Source: a virus. Taken from it: a stretch of 20,442 nucleotides of DNA. The notes under the pieces were generated by a model. It saw nothing but the letters and a program-made list of their open reading frames with translations. It had not been told where the DNA came from and did no database searches. Shown here piece after piece: positions 20,272-20,442 of this stretch. The translations under genes were made by a program, and so were the position numbers. How positions within the stretch are numbered: position 1 is the stretch's first letter; every line of letters starts with the position of its first letter. Where the stretch lies: IMG/VR virus record IMGVR_UViG_3300030060_002217, positions 1 to 20,442 of that record; one strand, given 5' to 3'.

Positions 20272-20442
20272 CGAAAGGTTGATAATCTCAAAATAGCCCT
20301 CGTCTTCTGCTGGGCTTTTCATGTGTTCGCCGATGCCCATAATCATTGCTACGATCGGGTCAATCTTGCCGCCGCTCTTTTGTTTGTCTGCTTTGATGTT
20401 GCCCGCGGGGTCCATCTTTAGCTCGACGTTGCCGAGTGCCCA
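20269..20442 (-). CDS. Terminase large subunit, C-terminal end (partial)
   Basis: The last 57 codons of a gene that enters from beyond the window edge, ending in TAA. The residues GNIKADKQKSGGKIDPIVA followed by MIMGIG match the conserved C-terminal end of HK97-type large terminases, the ATP-driven DNA packaging motor. There, a segment after the nuclease domain reads roughly GNIKxDKxKSxxKIDPIVAxxMA. Only this tail is visible, so neither the ATPase nor the nuclease motifs can be checked. The portal gene starts 10 bases downstream, which is the standard terminase-portal order and supports the call. The remainder of the gene and the small terminase should lie just outside the window. Confidence 0.9.
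   Translation of the reverse strand, partial: WALGNVELKMDPAGNIKADKQKSGGKIDPIVAMIMGIGEHMKSPAEDEGYFEIINLS

Noticed and set aside
1-20442. Prophage or transposon reading of the window
   Set aside because: No integrase, attachment site repeats, repressor, transposase or host housekeeping gene was seen; all genes fit a phage running in one direction.

Overview
The window is a compact, one-directional stretch of a tailed double-stranded DNA phage (siphovirus type). Every gene I can support is on the minus strand, so the biological order runs from high coordinates to low. The host is probably a member of the Bacteroidota. This is an inference from a DUF3127-type OB-fold protein, nearly absent Shine-Dalgarno sites, a TTG-N20-TACACTTG promoter candidate, and tail/adhesin domains common in flavobacterial phages. 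No integrase, repressor, tRNA, transposon or CRISPR array was seen, so a lytic lifestyle is likelier than a prophage.

Late region, head (20442 to about 14770): the C-terminal end of the large terminase, an HK97-type portal, then one very long reading frame that joins two small phage domains, an S78-type prohead protease and the HK97-fold major capsid protein. A strong terminator follows. Next come the head-tail connector, a head-tail joining protein and an HK97 gp10-like neck protein.

Late region, tail (14770 to about 6560): a DUF3168 tail terminator fused in frame to fibre repeats and a carbohydrate-binding-like domain; three small proteins; the tail tube; a tail assembly chaperone pair joined by a -1 frameshift site; the tape measure; and a large distal tail protein. 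Lysis and related genes (6554 to 5071) are a 40-residue two-helix membrane protein (holin candidate), an M15 peptidase endolysin, a metallophosphoesterase and a 56-residue membrane protein. A strong terminator, preceded by a weaker one, ends this block.

Early region (4916 to 36): a promoter/operator candidate with two TGTACAA repeats 20 bp apart drives a gapless series of overlapping genes. These include a phage recombination/ssDNA-type protein, a small cytosine-C5 DNA methyltransferase, a DUF3127 SSB-like protein, small helix-turn-helix and unknown proteins, a winged-helix replication initiator whose gene contains four 22-bp iterons beside an AT-rich stretch (a candidate replication origin), a possible helicase-loader-type partner, a NinG-family recombination nuclease and an HNH nuclease.

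The most notable items are the protease-capsid polyprotein, the tail terminator-fibre fusion, the lambda-like origin inside the initiator gene, the frameshift site, and a CTTGC-containing motif repeated just upstream of several start codons. Since head, tail, lysis, replication and recombination genes are all present, the window may be most of a small genome. All functional calls come from reading the sequence; no database search was run.
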